From: Peptococcaceae bacterium
GTDB lineage: Bacteria; Bacillota; UBA994
Reading direction: 5' to 3'
DNA: 64,000 nucleotides
NCBI GenBank assembly: GCA_018334055.1
Contig: JAGXSS010000039.1
Location: 1-64,000, forward strand
A model generated the notes under the pieces. That model saw only the letters and a list, made by a program, of their open reading frames with translations. It had not been told where the DNA came from and did not search any database. Shown here in pieces: positions 33,534 to 42,761 of the stretch (positions within the stretch are counted from its first letter, which is position 1; each line of letters opens with the position of its first letter). A program made the translations under genes and the position numbers.

Positions 33534-34679
33534 CTAACTCACCTGCGCTATCTCTAAAACTGCCTCCAGAAGCAAGTCGATGTCACTTTCGGTGGAAAAT
33601 GGTCCGGGGCTAACCCTCACCACGCCTTGCTTACTTGTGCCCAGCGTCTGGTGAGCGAGGGGGGCGCAGTGCAGCCCGGCCCGAGTGGCTATGCCAAATT
33701 CTCCATCCAGAATATGCGCCACTTCCGTCGAACCCATGTCCAGAATGTTGAAGGCCACGAGGGGGGCACCTAGGGACTGACCATAGAGCCTCACCTTGGC
33801 TATGCTTTCTAGGCCACTCCGCAGCTGCCTGATTAAGCCACTTTCGTGGCGATAGATGTCGGCCATGCCCCGCGTGGCGAGGTAGTCCAGCCCCGCTGCG
33901 AGCCCCACAATCCCGACCGTATTTAGGGTGCCAGCCTCCAGGCGGTCCGGAAAAATCTGCGGCATCTCGGCCTCGGCAGAAAAACTCCCTGTCCCACCGT
34001 AAACCAACGGGGCAATATGGTGGACCCGCGGACCCACAAAGAGTGCCCCGAGACCGGGCGGACCAAGGAGTGATTTGTGGCCTGGCACAGCCAATATGTC
34101 TATCCCCATCTGCTCGACGTCTATGGGGAAAACCCCAGCCGTCTGCGCAGCATCGACGAGCAAGAGCAACCCTGCCTGCCTCGCCACCGCGCCGACCTCC
34201 GCTATGGGCAAGAGCGTGCCGCAAACATTCGAGGCATGGGTCATGGCGATTAAGCGCGTGTTGGGACGAACGGCCGCTGCCAGCAATGCGGTCTCCACTG
34301 ACCCATCGCTTGTACCCGGCACCACGGTCACTTCAACCCCCTGCTGCGCTAAGTGGTGCAAGGGACGGACTACAGCATTGTGCTCCATAGAGGTGGTAAT
34401 ACAGTGATCTCCGGGGCGGAGCACGCCCAACAAGGCCATATTCAAAGCCTGCGTGGCATTGGCGGTGAACACCAGCCGCGAGGCATCTTTCACCCCGAGC
34501 AGTGCCGCCAGTTGCTGGCGGCAGGAGAAGACGGACCTGCCGGCCGCCAAGGACAGGCTGTGACCCCCGCGACCTGGATTGGCGGCACCATCGCGGATGA
34601 AGGCAGCCATGGCCTCACCCACCAAAAAAGGCTTCGGCCAAGTGGTGGCCGCATTATCCAAGTAGACCTGCTTCTTCAT
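33534..34679 (-). CDS. aminotransferase class V / cysteine desulfurase-like enzyme
   Basis: A 381-residue fold-type I PLP enzyme of the cysteine-desulfurase-like group. Motifs: YLDNAATTWPKP at the N terminus, SMEHNAVVRPLHHL, VDAAQTAGVFPIDV and the Schiff-base lysine in VPGHKSLLGPPGLGALFVG. The C-terminal part has TRAGLHCAPLAHQTLG with the cysteine where sulfur is carried in NifS/SufS-type enzymes. It would mobilise sulfur from cysteine for clusters or thio-modification; no IscU or SufU gene adjoins. It overlaps closely with parB (one base between) and DUF554. Confidence 0.9.
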   Translation of the reverse strand: MKKQVYLDNAATTWPKPFLVGEAMAAFIRDGAANPGRGGHSLSLAAGRSVFSCRQQLAALLGVKDASRLVFTANATQALNMALLGVLRPGDHCITTSMEHNAVVRPLHHLAQQGVEVTVVPGTSDGSVETALLAAAVRPNTRLIAMTHASNVCGTLLPIAEVGAVARQAGLLLLVDAAQTAGVFPIDVEQMGIDILAVPGHKSLLGPPGLGALFVGPRVHHIAPLVYGGTGSFSAEAEMPQIFPDRLEAGTLNTVGIVGLAAGLDYLATRGMADIYRHESGLIRQLRSGLESIAKVRLYGQSLGAPLVAFNILDMGSTEVAHILDGEFGIATRAGLHCAPLAHQTLGTSKQGVVRVSPGPFSTESDIDLLLEAVLEIAQVS

Positions 34680-34680
34680 A

Positions 34681-35535
34681 CTAACTCCCCTGCCTGAGCA
34701 TTAGCTCCATTAGGCGCTCCAATTCCTCGGAGTTATGATAGGCGATTTCTATAGTGCCCCCCGGTCCTTGGTGCTTGAGTTCCACCTTGGTTTGCAGGCA
34801 GTCCCGCAGACGGTCCTCCGCCTCGCGGTACTCCAGCGAGAGCACGCCCCTTGTTTTCGAGGCCGTTGTTTCACGTGAAACATTTTGCAGGCGATGAGCG
34901 GCCTTTTCCGCTTCCCGAACGGTCAATCCCTGTCTGGCAATCCGCAAGGCGAAGGACTCGCGGAGGTGCTCCGGAACAGCTAAAACCGCCCTCGCCTGTC
35001 CGGCGCTCAGTTGTCCCTTTAACACGAGGTCCGCTGCCAGCTGGGGCAATGTTAGCAGGCGTAGCGTGTTGGCCACATGGGAGCGACTCTTGCCGAGGCG
35101 AATAGCAATCTTCTCTTGCGTATAGTCGAGCTCAGATAAAAGGTGGCTAAAAGCTGCGGCCTCCTCGAGCGGGTTGAGGTCCTCTCGCTGCAAATTTTCA
35201 ATGATGGCTATTTCCGCGCTCTCTAAATCAGTCATCTCCCTGACCAAGGCGGGAATCTCGGGCAAACCAGCCAGCCTCGACGCCCGCAGCCGCCGCTCAC
35301 CCACCACCAATTCGTAAGCGTCGCCCCGCGGCCGAACCGTAATGGGCTGAATGACACCATGTTGACGAATGGAATCGGCTAACTCCTTTAACTCCTCATC
35401 CGCAAAAATCTTACGCGGTTGATGAGGATTGGGTAAAATGCGCTCAAGGGCAATCTGTAATACACCCTCATTGGCAGCGGCCTCCATGTCGGTAATCAAG
35501 GCCTGCAAGCCCTTTCCTAACCGCTGCTTAAGCAC
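34681..35535 (-). CDS. parB: chromosome partition protein ParB/Spo0J
   Basis: CTP-dependent DNA clamp that loads at parS near the origin, organises the origin domain and recruits condensin. The 284 residues have the N-terminal ParB/sulfiredoxin fold (ILPNPHQPRK, VVGERRLRASRLAG, IENLQREDLNPLEEA), the helix-turn-helix (KIAIRLGKSRSHVANTLRLL) and a C-terminal dimer domain. The GTG at 35535 encodes the usual LKQRLGKGLQALI beginning and overlaps the parA stop by eight bases; the ORF-track start adds 20 residues within parA. A perfect parS site lies inside the gene. Confidence 0.96.
   Translation of the reverse strand: MLKQRLGKGLQALITDMEAAANEGVLQIALERILPNPHQPRKIFADEELKELADSIRQHGVIQPITVRPRGDAYELVVGERRLRASRLAGLPEIPALVREMTDLESAEIAIIENLQREDLNPLEEAAAFSHLLSELDYTQEKIAIRLGKSRSHVANTLRLLTLPQLAADLVLKGQLSAGQARAVLAVPEHLRESFALRIARQGLTVREAEKAAHRLQNVSRETTASKTRGVLSLEYREAEDRLRDCLQTKVELKHQGPGGTIEIAYHNSEELERLMELMLRQGS
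34867..34882. promoter_or_regulatory. parS centromere site
   Basis: TGTTTCACGTGAAACA is a perfect 16-base palindrome identical to the bacterial parS consensus. It lies within the parB coding region, encoding the NVSRET segment, about 8.5-10 kb from the DnaA-box clusters. ParB nucleates here before spreading. Confidence 0.97.
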
Positions 35536-36346
35536 GCTCCAACACCTCTTTCGCCAATTCCCTATAGACCTCGCTCCCCTTGGAACGTGGGTCATAGGTC
35601 ATGATCGGTTGACCATGGCTGGGGGCCTCACTCAAACGGACATTGCGGGGCACAATCGCCACAAAGACTCTCTCCTTGAAAAATGACTTAACCTCTTCGA
35701 CCACCTGTGCCGCTAAATTCGTGCGGGAATCATACATGGTCAGCAAGGCCCCCGTCACCACAAGGTTGGGGTTGAGATGGCGCTGGACTAAGGTCACCGT
35801 GCTCATCAGTTGGCTGAGCCCCTCGAGGGCGTAGTATTCGCACTGCACGGGGATAAGCACGCCGGAGGCGGCCGTCAACGAGTTCAATGTGAGTAGCCCG
35901 AGGGAGGGCGGGCAATCGATGAGGATATAATCATAACTGGAGAGGAGCGGCAATAAAGCCTCCCGCAGTTTTATTTCCCGCTGCATGGCCAAGACTAACT
36001 CCACCTCGGCTCCTGCCAATTGGATGGTGGCGGGCGCAAGATCAAGGCCCTCATTCCCGGTAGGCAAAATGACCGCATCCATGGGCAGTCCGTCAATCAG
36101 GACATTGTAGATGCACTTTTTGATGCGCCGACGATTAATCCCCAGTCCGGAAGTAGCATTACCCTGAGGATCTATATCCACTAACAACACCCGCTGCCCA
36201 ATTTCCGCAAGCCCCGCACCCAAGTTAACGGCGGTCGTGGTCTTCCCCACACCGCCTTTTTGATTGACAATGGCAACTACTTTTGCTGGCATTACCTTCT
36301 TCACCTCAACAACTACTTCGGGGGTAGCATCGCCCGCCCGCCTCAC
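35528..36346 (-). CDS. parA: chromosome partition ATPase ParA/Soj
   Basis: Deviant Walker ATPase that partners ParB in origin segregation and modulates DnaA. Visible motifs: KVVAIVNQKGGVGKTTTAVNLGAGLA (Walker A with signature lysine), VLLVDIDPQGNATSGLG, and YDYILIDCPPSLGLLTLN. About 255-272 residues. The GTG at 36346 overlaps the noc stop in GTGA, but an internal ATG at 36292 (MPAKVVAIV) fits the usual family N terminus better; I keep the coupled start as the outer limit. It lies between noc and parB in one operon. Confidence 0.95.
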   Translation of the reverse strand: MRRAGDATPEVVVEVKKVMPAKVVAIVNQKGGVGKTTTAVNLGAGLAEIGQRVLLVDIDPQGNATSGLGINRRRIKKCIYNVLIDGLPMDAVILPTGNEGLDLAPATIQLAGAEVELVLAMQREIKLREALLPLLSSYDYILIDCPPSLGLLTLNSLTAASGVLIPVQCEYYALEGLSQLMSTVTLVQRHLNPNLVVTGALLTMYDSRTNLAAQVVEEVKSFFKERVFVAIVPRNVRLSEAPSHGQPIMTYDPRSKGSEVYRELAKEVLERA

Positions 36347-37185
36347 CTGCGCTTGACGATGCGCACTACCACCTCATAATACCCTTCCTCATCCATCTCC
36401 GTCACAGAAGCCTCGACGCCATTGCGCTTCATGAGGTCGACTGCATCCCGCACCGTATTGACAAAAATGCGCACATCACGCACCAAGAACTTGCGCAGAG
36501 GCTTTGCCGTGGAGGCCAAGACTGCAGCCTCGAGTCCCTCACCACCGAGGCACCGTTCCACAGCCTCTTCCACTTGACGGACGGTCATATCAGCCCGCAC
36601 AACTTGCAAGGCGACCTCTGTCTGCAATGTTACATCCTCAATTTTGAGCAGAGCGCGCGCCTGCCTCTCATTCACCGCACCAGTTGCTAGCATCTCCTTA
36701 ACTTCACCGGATAAGCGAAGCAAACGACGCTTATTGGCGATGGTGGACTGGCTCTTGCCCACCCTCTTGGCTAGCTCTTCCTGTGTGATCTGGAACTCAG
36801 AGAGCAGCTGGTCATACGCGAGCGCCTCCTCTAGGACATTTAAGTCCTCGCGCTGAATATTTTCAATGAGAGTGGCCTGGGCGACCTCCTGATCGGTGTA
36901 TTGCCGCACCACCGCGGGAACAGTGGCTAACCCAGCCCCCTTGGCGGCCCGCAGGCGCCTCTCCCCCGCGACCAGCTCATATCCTTGGCCAATCCTCCGC
37001 ACCACGACCGGTTGTATAATTCCGACTTGCAGTATCGAATCCCGCAGTTCAGCCAAACCCTCTTCGGTAAAGGTTTTGCGAGGCTGATATGGGTTAGGCT
37101 TCACGTCGTCCACCTTAAGCTCTATAACCCGCTCAAGGTTACCGCCACCAAACCACCTCATCGCCGCATCCCACTCCTTTGTCAT
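36343..37185 (-). CDS. noc: nucleoid occlusion protein (ParB-family), Noc
   Basis: A 280-residue ParB paralogue: VKPNPYQPRKTF, VAGERRLRAAKGAG, IENIQREDLNVLEEALAY and the helix-turn-helix ELAKRVGKSQSTIANKRRLLRL. Noc proteins bind their own sites on the chromosome, associate with the membrane and block division over DNA. Position between rsmG and parA is the canonical noc place. The short N terminus (MTKEWDAAMRWFGGG) could contain the amphipathic membrane-binding helix. Assignment to Noc rather than a second ParB is by synteny. Confidence 0.9.
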   Translation of the reverse strand: MTKEWDAAMRWFGGGNLERVIELKVDDVKPNPYQPRKTFTEEGLAELRDSILQVGIIQPVVVRRIGQGYELVAGERRLRAAKGAGLATVPAVVRQYTDQEVAQATLIENIQREDLNVLEEALAYDQLLSEFQITQEELAKRVGKSQSTIANKRRLLRLSGEVKEMLATGAVNERQARALLKIEDVTLQTEVALQVVRADMTVRQVEEAVERCLGGEGLEAAVLASTAKPLRKFLVRDVRIFVNTVRDAVDLMKRNGVEASVTEMDEEGYYEVVVRIVKRR

Positions 37186-37240
37186 TACACTCTACGGCTT
37201 ATAATTCGCTACCGCAAAATTCCTTCCTTCTCCGCATCGC

Positions 37241-37954
37241 CTATAGCAGTGGCTTTTTTTCTGGCAATCCGGCCTGCCGTGGAAAGCATAACGGGGTACT
37301 GCCAACCTTTGGGACAACCACCAGCAAGCGCCCCTCTTCGCCCCCAGGCAAAAACCAGGCCACCATACTCATCTTCCCACCTCCGAGCAGGCGTACCGCA
37401 TGCTTCGCTTCCTCTATTTCTAAGGGAGCGCGCGGCCCCTTCATCGCCACAAAAAAACCTCCCTCCCTGACGAAGGGCAAGGACAATTCGCACAACACTA
37501 CCAGTTTGGCCACCCCGCGCGAAATGGCAAAATCAAACTTCTCCCGGTAGAGGCTTTGCCGCGCCACATCTTCAGCCCGCCCGTGCAAAACACTCACCCT
37601 TGTCTGCAAACCGACCTTGGTAATAACTTCCTGCAAGAAGCCAACTCGCTTTTTGAGACTGTCGAGCAGCACAAAGTGCATCTCCTCACAGACTATGGCT
37701 AAAGGTATGCCCGGAAAACCAGCCCCACTGCCAATATCTATCCCCTTCGCCCGATGTGGTAAAACAAGCAAGGCCGACAGGCTATCCAAAAAGTGCTTGC
37801 GCCAGACTTCGCTCTCTAGCACAATCGCAGTCAAATTGAAGCGTTCATTGTATTCCCGTAGCATATCACTATAAAGCTGCAGCTGTTCTCGTTGTCGGTC
37901 ACTGGGAGTGACCCCCATTGGGGCGAGCGCTGCGAGGAATTCACCCCACTCCAT
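37241..37954 (-). CDS. rsmG: 16S rRNA (guanine527-N7)-methyltransferase
   Basis: SAM-dependent Rossmann methyltransferase that modifies G527 of 16S rRNA. Motifs: YNERFNLTAI near residue 35, the SAM-binding GIDIGSGAGFPGIPLAI, LLDSLKKRVGFLQEV and FDFAISRGVAKL. Length 237 aa is typical, with a somewhat extended C terminus (from about 215). The start lies six bases after the mnmG stop. It belongs to the mnmE-mnmG-rsmG-noc run. Confidence 0.96.
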   Translation of the reverse strand: MEWGEFLAALAPMGVTPSDRQREQLQLYSDMLREYNERFNLTAIVLESEVWRKHFLDSLSALLVLPHRAKGIDIGSGAGFPGIPLAIVCEEMHFVLLDSLKKRVGFLQEVITKVGLQTRVSVLHGRAEDVARQSLYREKFDFAISRGVAKLVVLCELSLPFVREGGFFVAMKGPRAPLEIEEAKHAVRLLGGGKMSMVAWFLPGGEEGRLLVVVPKVGSTPLCFPRQAGLPEKKPLL

Positions 37955-37960
37955 CCTGGT

Positions 37961-39823
37961 CTACCTCCCCTCAAGATATACTAAGAGCACCGCTACATCG
38001 GCCGGAGACACCCCGCTGATGCGCATGGCTTGCCCAACAGAATGCGGTCGGCGCAGGGTGAGGTTTTCCTTGGCCTCATTAGACAGACCCCTAATATCCC
38101 CAAAATTTATACTTTGCGCAATAAGTCGATTCTCCAAGCGGAGAAATCGCTCCACTTGCTCTCTCTCCTTAGCAATATACCCCGCGTACTTAATCTCCAC
38201 CTCCAGGCGCGTCGCCAAGGACGGTGATACCGAGCTGGCCTCGGGCAAAAATGGCGCGAGATGCGCCCACCTCACCTCGGGACGTCTTAAGAGTGCCGCT
38301 GCGGTTTGAGCTTGCGTGAGGGGGGCGCTACCGACACCCTGCAACACCTGGTTCACCGCATCGCAATTTGGCACCGTCCTTCTGTTAAGCACGGCAACCA
38401 AATGTGCCAACTCCTCCTCTTCCTCTTTTATGGCTTGGTAATCTTCCGCGGCAATTAGCCCATACTGGGCGGCCACCTCGCCAAGGCGGCTACGGGCATT
38501 GTCTAGACGTAGTAGCAGTCTATGCTCAGCGCGCGAAGTCATCAGTCGATAGGGTTCAGTCACGCCCTTCATAACCAAATCATCTACCAACACCCCCAGA
38601 TAGGCTTCCGAGCGGAGCAGGACCAAGGGAGGTCTGCCCAAAACCCTGGCCGCGGCATTAGCACCGGCGAGCAAACCCTGCCCGGCAGCCTCCTCATACC
38701 CTGAGGAACCATTGATTTGTCCGGCAAAGAAAAGACCGGCGCAGTTTTTGCTCTCAAGCGTCAGACTAAGACCGGTCGGTAAAACAAAGTCATACTCGAT
38801 GGCATAACCGGGGCGCATCATCTCGACCTCGGCCAGGCCCACTACAGAGCGCAATAATTCCACCTGCACATCCTCGGGCAGGGAAGTGGAAAAGCCCTGT
38901 ACATACATCTCGTCCGTATCAAACCCTTCGGGCTCAAGAAACAACTGGTGGCGCTCCTTGTCGGCAAAGCGCACCACCTTGTCCTCGATCGAAGGGCAGT
39001 ACCGCGGGCCTCGCCCTTCAATCATCCCCGAGTACAGAGGCGAACGATGCAAATTGTCCCGAATTATGGCAATAGTGCGCTCTGTGGTGTAGGTGAGGTA
39101 ACAGCTGAGCTGCGCCCGCCTTTCACGAGTGCTGCGCACAGAGAACCTCGCCGGGATATCATCCCCAGGCTGCTCTTCCATTTGCGAAAAGTCAACGCTC
39201 CGGCGGTGAATGCGCGGTGGCGTCCCAGTCTTAAAGCGGCCCATCTCTATGCCCAGACGGCCAAGACTGGCCGATAAACCCGTTGAAGCGAGCAGGCTGT
39301 TGGGGCCACTCTGCAAACTTGCCTGGCCTACGACCACCCGGCCCTCGAGGTAAGTTCCCGCCGTGATGACCACAGTCGCGGCATAAAACTCCGCCCCATA
39401 ATGGGTGCGTACCCCCCTGACTTGACCATTGTCAGACAACACCTCGGTCACTAAGGCCTGGATAATGCGCAAACCCGGGGTACTCTCTAGCAATTTTTTC
39501 ATTAGGGCCTGATACTGCTTCTTGTCGGCTTGAGCCCTGAGAGCCCTCACCGCCGGACCCTTGCCGGTGTTGAGCATGCGCATCTGTAGAAACGTCTGAT
39601 CGGCAACGAACCCCATCAAGCCACCCAAAGCGTCAATCTCAGCCACTACGTGCCCCTTCGCCGGCCCCCCTATGGCTGGGTTACAAGGCATTAAGGCGAT
39701 GGCGTCGAGACTGTGCGTGAGCAAAACCACGCGACAGCCCATTCTCGCCGCGGCATGAGCAGCCTCGCAACCGGCGTGTCCACCGCCCACCACCACACAA
39801 TCGTAACTACCTGCCACATACAT
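37961..39823 (-). CDS. mnmG: tRNA uridine-5-carboxymethylaminomethyl modification enzyme MnmG
   Basis: FAD-dependent subunit of the MnmEG complex that builds the cmnm5 group on U34 of tRNAs, using methylene-tetrahydrofolate and glycine or ammonia. The 620-residue protein shows the FAD motif DCVVVGGGHAGCEAAHAAARMG, NPAIGGPAKGHVV, the RGPRYCPSIEDK segment, EGFDTDEMYVQGFSTSLP and the helical C-terminal TRLEVEIKYAGYIAKE domain that contacts MnmE and tRNA. The gene starts six bases after mnmE. Confidence 0.97.
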   Translation of the reverse strand: MYVAGSYDCVVVGGGHAGCEAAHAAARMGCRVVLLTHSLDAIALMPCNPAIGGPAKGHVVAEIDALGGLMGFVADQTFLQMRMLNTGKGPAVRALRAQADKKQYQALMKKLLESTPGLRIIQALVTEVLSDNGQVRGVRTHYGAEFYAATVVITAGTYLEGRVVVGQASLQSGPNSLLASTGLSASLGRLGIEMGRFKTGTPPRIHRRSVDFSQMEEQPGDDIPARFSVRSTRERRAQLSCYLTYTTERTIAIIRDNLHRSPLYSGMIEGRGPRYCPSIEDKVVRFADKERHQLFLEPEGFDTDEMYVQGFSTSLPEDVQVELLRSVVGLAEVEMMRPGYAIEYDFVLPTGLSLTLESKNCAGLFFAGQINGSSGYEEAAGQGLLAGANAAARVLGRPPLVLLRSEAYLGVLVDDLVMKGVTEPYRLMTSRAEHRLLLRLDNARSRLGEVAAQYGLIAAEDYQAIKEEEEELAHLVAVLNRRTVPNCDAVNQVLQGVGSAPLTQAQTAAALLRRPEVRWAHLAPFLPEASSVSPSLATRLEVEIKYAGYIAKEREQVERFLRLENRLIAQSINFGDIRGLSNEAKENLTLRRPHSVGQAMRISGVSPADVAVLLVYLEGR

Positions 39824-39829
39824 AATTTT

Positions 39830-41182
39830 TCACTTCCCAATGCAAAACTGTGTAAATATTTCATCGGTGAGGGACTGAGAGATCGTCCTCCCCCCGACTT
39901 CACCGAGATAGTCTAAGGCTTGGCGCACATCAATCGCGACCAACTCTAACTCCCAGCCAGTGCGAGCCGCCTCGATCGCGGCCCTCGTGGCCTCTCGGCT
40001 GCGTCTCACGCTCTCCGTGTGCCGGATATTAGTAAGGAGCAAATTATGCTCCCCGCCGATAGTGCGCCCAGCCTCGCGGGCTAAGGTCTCCCTTAGCTCG
40101 ACCACACCACCCCCGGTCACCGTGCTCACTAAAATTGCGCTTTCAGCGGGCGGCAAAACTACCTGGAGCGGTAAATCAGCCTTGGTGACGACGAGGAGGC
40201 GTTGCTTTGTTGTCGTCTTCGCCAAAAGCGCCTCATCTTCGTTCGTTAAATTGGTAGAGCCATCAAGCAACACCAACAGCAAATCAGCCTCCAGCATGGC
40301 TTGCTCCGTGCGTGCCATACCTAGGTTCTCAATAAAATCACCATCACCACGCAAACCCGCAGTATCGAGCAAGTTGACGAGCAGGCCATTAATATTAAGA
40401 CTGACCTCCAAAATGTCGCGGGTGGTGCCGGCGATATCGGTCACAATTGCTCGCTCCTGACCGGCAAGGTAGTTAAACAACGAGCTCTTCCCCACATTGG
40501 GGCGACCGACTATGACCACCCGGTAACCATCCTTGACCACCCGGCCACGCCTGGCACTCGCGAGTAGTTTGCTCAAAACAGCATGAGCAGCCTCTAGCTC
40601 CGCTCCCGCTTCCGACAGCGTTACCTTAGGAGTGTCCATATCCGGAAAATCAATTTGCGCCTCAATTAACGCCAGTACGCGGAGCAATGCCCGCTCAGCC
40701 TCCCTAATTTCTGCCGTCAAGGCACCCCTTAGGTGGAGATTGGCATTCTGCAAAGCCACATCGGAATTAGCGCGAATGACATCTATGACGGCCTCCGCCT
40801 GGCTCAAATCAAGTCGCCCCTGGAGGAAGGCTCTCTTGGTGAACTCTCCGGGAGCCGCCAACACCGCGCCACACTCGAGCAAGCGCTCGAGCACCCGCCC
40901 GGCGACAAACGCGCCCCCATGAATGCCAAGCTCGACGACGTCCTCCCCGGTATAAGAATTAGGAGCGCGAAAAAATGTGAGCAAACACTCATCAATGCGC
41001 CTTCCATCGCTATCCACAATGTCACCTAGATAGACTCGCCATGGACGCGGGGAGAAGCGCCCCTTGCGACGCTGAAAGCAATTCTTGACTACCTCTAAAG
41101 ACTTTCCCCCGCTAAGGCGCACGATGGCAATTCCGCCCTCTCCGGGGGCTGTAGAAATGGCGGCAATGACTTCCTGGTGCAC
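39830..41182 (-). CDS. mnmE: tRNA modification GTPase MnmE
   Basis: GTPase partner of MnmG. The 450 residues comprise an N-terminal tetrahydrofolate-binding domain (IAAISTAPGEGGIAIVRLSG), helical domain and inserted G domain: GRPNVGKSSLFNYL (G1), DIAGTTRDILEV (G2), DTAGLRG (G3) and TKADLP (G4). The C-terminal FCIGK contains the catalytic cysteine. GTG start 41182 is preceded by AAGGAGGAGG. A terminator separates it from jag, so it heads its own operon. Confidence 0.97.
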   Translation of the reverse strand: MHQEVIAAISTAPGEGGIAIVRLSGGKSLEVVKNCFQRRKGRFSPRPWRVYLGDIVDSDGRRIDECLLTFFRAPNSYTGEDVVELGIHGGAFVAGRVLERLLECGAVLAAPGEFTKRAFLQGRLDLSQAEAVIDVIRANSDVALQNANLHLRGALTAEIREAERALLRVLALIEAQIDFPDMDTPKVTLSEAGAELEAAHAVLSKLLASARRGRVVKDGYRVVIVGRPNVGKSSLFNYLAGQERAIVTDIAGTTRDILEVSLNINGLLVNLLDTAGLRGDGDFIENLGMARTEQAMLEADLLLVLLDGSTNLTNEDEALLAKTTTKQRLLVVTKADLPLQVVLPPAESAILVSTVTGGGVVELRETLAREAGRTIGGEHNLLLTNIRHTESVRRSREATRAAIEAARTGWELELVAIDVRQALDYLGEVGGRTISQSLTDEIFTQFCIGK

Positions 41183-41199
41183 ATTTCCTCCTCCTTAAC

Positions 41200-41229
41200 A
41201 AAACAACCCAGTAACCATCAGTTACTGGG
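41200..41229 (-). terminator. terminator after jag
   Basis: CCCAGTAAC/GTTACTGGG with loop CATCA (41207-41229) lies 11 bases past the jag stop; on the minus strand it is followed by TTGTTTTGTT. It ends the rpmH-rnpA-yidD-yidC-jag transcript. Confidence 0.9.
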
Positions 41230-41240
41230 CAAGCGATCCT

Positions 41241-41861
41241 TTAGCGCACCGCGATAATGATTTTGCGGTAGGGTTCGTCCCCCTCACTGTAGGTCAAGAC
41301 GCCAACTTCGTCCTGCAGGGCCACATGTACTATGCGCCGTTCTGAGGCGCTCATCGGCTCAAGTACCGCTTTGCGACCGGTGCGGCGAACTCTCTCGGCC
41401 AGGCTTTTGGCGAGTTCGATGAGCGATTGCTTACGGCGCTCACGATACTGCCCAACGTCGATCTGCAACCGCTTTTCACCGCCGGAGCGAGTGTAAATCA
41501 CTGCCGTCAGCTGCTGTATGGCGTCTAAAGTCTGTCCTCGCCTGCCGATAAGCAGACCCGAGTTAGTGGCGTTGATGGCAATTTCTACCTCATCCGCACC
41601 TTCCCTTGTGACTTCACAAACGGCATCATCTGCTCCCATGTGGCGTAGTAAAGTGGTCAAGAAGACCACCGCCATCTCCAAAACTGTGCTTTTCTTCGTC
41701 ACCCTCACCCGCGCGGGCTTCGCACCCCACAAGCCAAAAAGGCCCTTGGTGGGCTCCTCGAGCACTATCACCTCGACTTGCTCCAGGGATAGGCCGAGCT
41801 CAGCTAAGCCACTCTCTATACCATCTCGGACACTCTTAGCGGTCTTTTCGACGCTTTTCAC
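41241..41861 (-). CDS. jag: Jag/KhpB RNA-binding protein
   Basis: A protein of about 206 aa with Jag-N (KTAKSVRDGIESGLAELGL...VIVLEEPTKGLFGLWG), a KH domain (INATNSGLLIGRRGQTLDAIQQL) and an R3H motif region (SASERRIVHVALQDE). KhpB proteins bind RNA with KhpA and affect cell-wall synthesis and sporulation. GTG 41861 has GGAGG nine bases upstream and lies inside the end of yidC; the ORF-track start is 16 codons earlier. Position after yidC is conserved in Gram-positives. Confidence 0.95.
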   Translation of the reverse strand: MKSVEKTAKSVRDGIESGLAELGLSLEQVEVIVLEEPTKGLFGLWGAKPARVRVTKKSTVLEMAVVFLTTLLRHMGADDAVCEVTREGADEVEIAINATNSGLLIGRRGQTLDAIQQLTAVIYTRSGGEKRLQIDVGQYRERRKQSLIELAKSLAERVRRTGRKAVLEPMSASERRIVHVALQDEVGVLTYSEGDEPYRKIIIAVR

Positions 41862-42540
41862 TAGTACCCGCCTCCACTTCCACCGTCCCACGGGATACGA
41901 ACATAGCATAGAGATACTCCTGTCCTACCGTAAAGACATTGCGCGACACCCAGTACAGAGCGAGTGCTGTGGGAAACTGCAGGGTAAACCATCCCATAAA
42001 CAAGGGCATGATGTACAACATGGTGCGGGCGGAAGGGTCAGTACTCTGCATAGTTTGCTTTGACTGCCAAAATGTAGTCCCCACTGTTAAAACAGGGAGA
42101 ATCCAATAAAACCATGGCAAGGTCATGATAGCGACCTCAGGACTTGGCATGGTCATATTGAGCCCAAAGAAGTAGGGCTGCTTAGAAAAAATATCGGGAA
42201 TGCGCAGTACATTAAACATCGCCCAGAGAACGGGCATCTGAATAAGCATTGGCAAACAGCCCGAGGCGGGATTGACCTTGTACTTTGACCATAGCGCCAC
42301 GGTGGCCTCATTAATCTTCACTTTATCGTCTTTGTACTTCTTCTTGATTTCGTCAAGCTCAGGCTGGATGCGGCGCATAGCCCGGGTAAACTGCATTTGC
42401 TTAATGTTTAACGGCAGAGTAACGACGGTGACTGCTAAAGACAACAGCACGACTGCCACCCCATAGTTCTGTGTAAAGCCGAAAAAATAGTCTAGCATTG
42501 TCTTTAGCATGACATTGATAATTTCCATTAGAGCAATCAT
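41836..42540 (-). CDS. yidC: membrane protein insertase YidC/SpoIIIJ
   Basis: Inserts and folds membrane proteins with or without SecYEG; the Gram-positive form is short and lacks the large periplasmic domain. About 234 residues with five hydrophobic segments. Family parts: YGVAVVLLSLAVTVVTLPL, the cytoplasmic hairpin with MRRIQPELDEIKKKYKDD, and NPASGCLPMLIQMPVLWAMF. ATG 42540 directly abuts a GGAGGG; ATG 42528, four codons later, has the site 12 bases away, so the exact start is open. No lipobox is seen at the N terminus. Confidence 0.94.
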   Translation of the reverse strand: MIALMEIINVMLKTMLDYFFGFTQNYGVAVVLLSLAVTVVTLPLNIKQMQFTRAMRRIQPELDEIKKKYKDDKVKINEATVALWSKYKVNPASGCLPMLIQMPVLWAMFNVLRIPDIFSKQPYFFGLNMTMPSPEVAIMTLPWFYWILPVLTVGTTFWQSKQTMQSTDPSARTMLYIMPLFMGWFTLQFPTALALYWVSRNVFTVGQEYLYAMFVSRGTVEVEAGTSEKRRKDR

Positions 42541-42551
42541 CCCTCCAGAGC

Positions 42552-42761
42552 TTATTTCACAGGGTCGTATCCCCCCATAGACCAAGGGTGACAGCGCAAC
42601 AGGCGACAGAGAGCCAGCAAAATGCCAGAAAAAGCCCCATGTCGCAGAATTGCCTCTTTAGCATACTGACTACAAGTAGGGCGAAAGCGACAACTAGGAG
42701 CCTTCAGGGGGGAAATATATCGCTGGTAGAGGTCAATCAACAAAAGGGCTGCCGTCTTCAT
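42552..42761 (-). CDS. yidD: membrane protein insertion efficiency factor YidD
   Basis: A 69-residue member of the YidD family: [20 protein letters not shown], then [16 protein letters not shown] and the C-terminal [12 protein letters not shown]. It aids YidC-dependent insertion. ATG 42761 follows GGAGAGTGCC and overlaps the rnpA stop as ATGA. The ORF-track start at 42824 would lie inside rnpA. Position between rnpA and yidC is the standard one. Confidence 0.96.
   Translation of the reverse strand: MKTAALLLIDLYQRYISPLKAPSCRFRPTCSQYAKEAILRHGAFSGILLALCRLLRCHPWSMGGYDPVK

Noticed and set aside
36343-37185. Second parB instead of noc
   Set aside because: Both share the ParB fold, but position between rsmG and parA is the standard noc location and a separate parB with parS follows.
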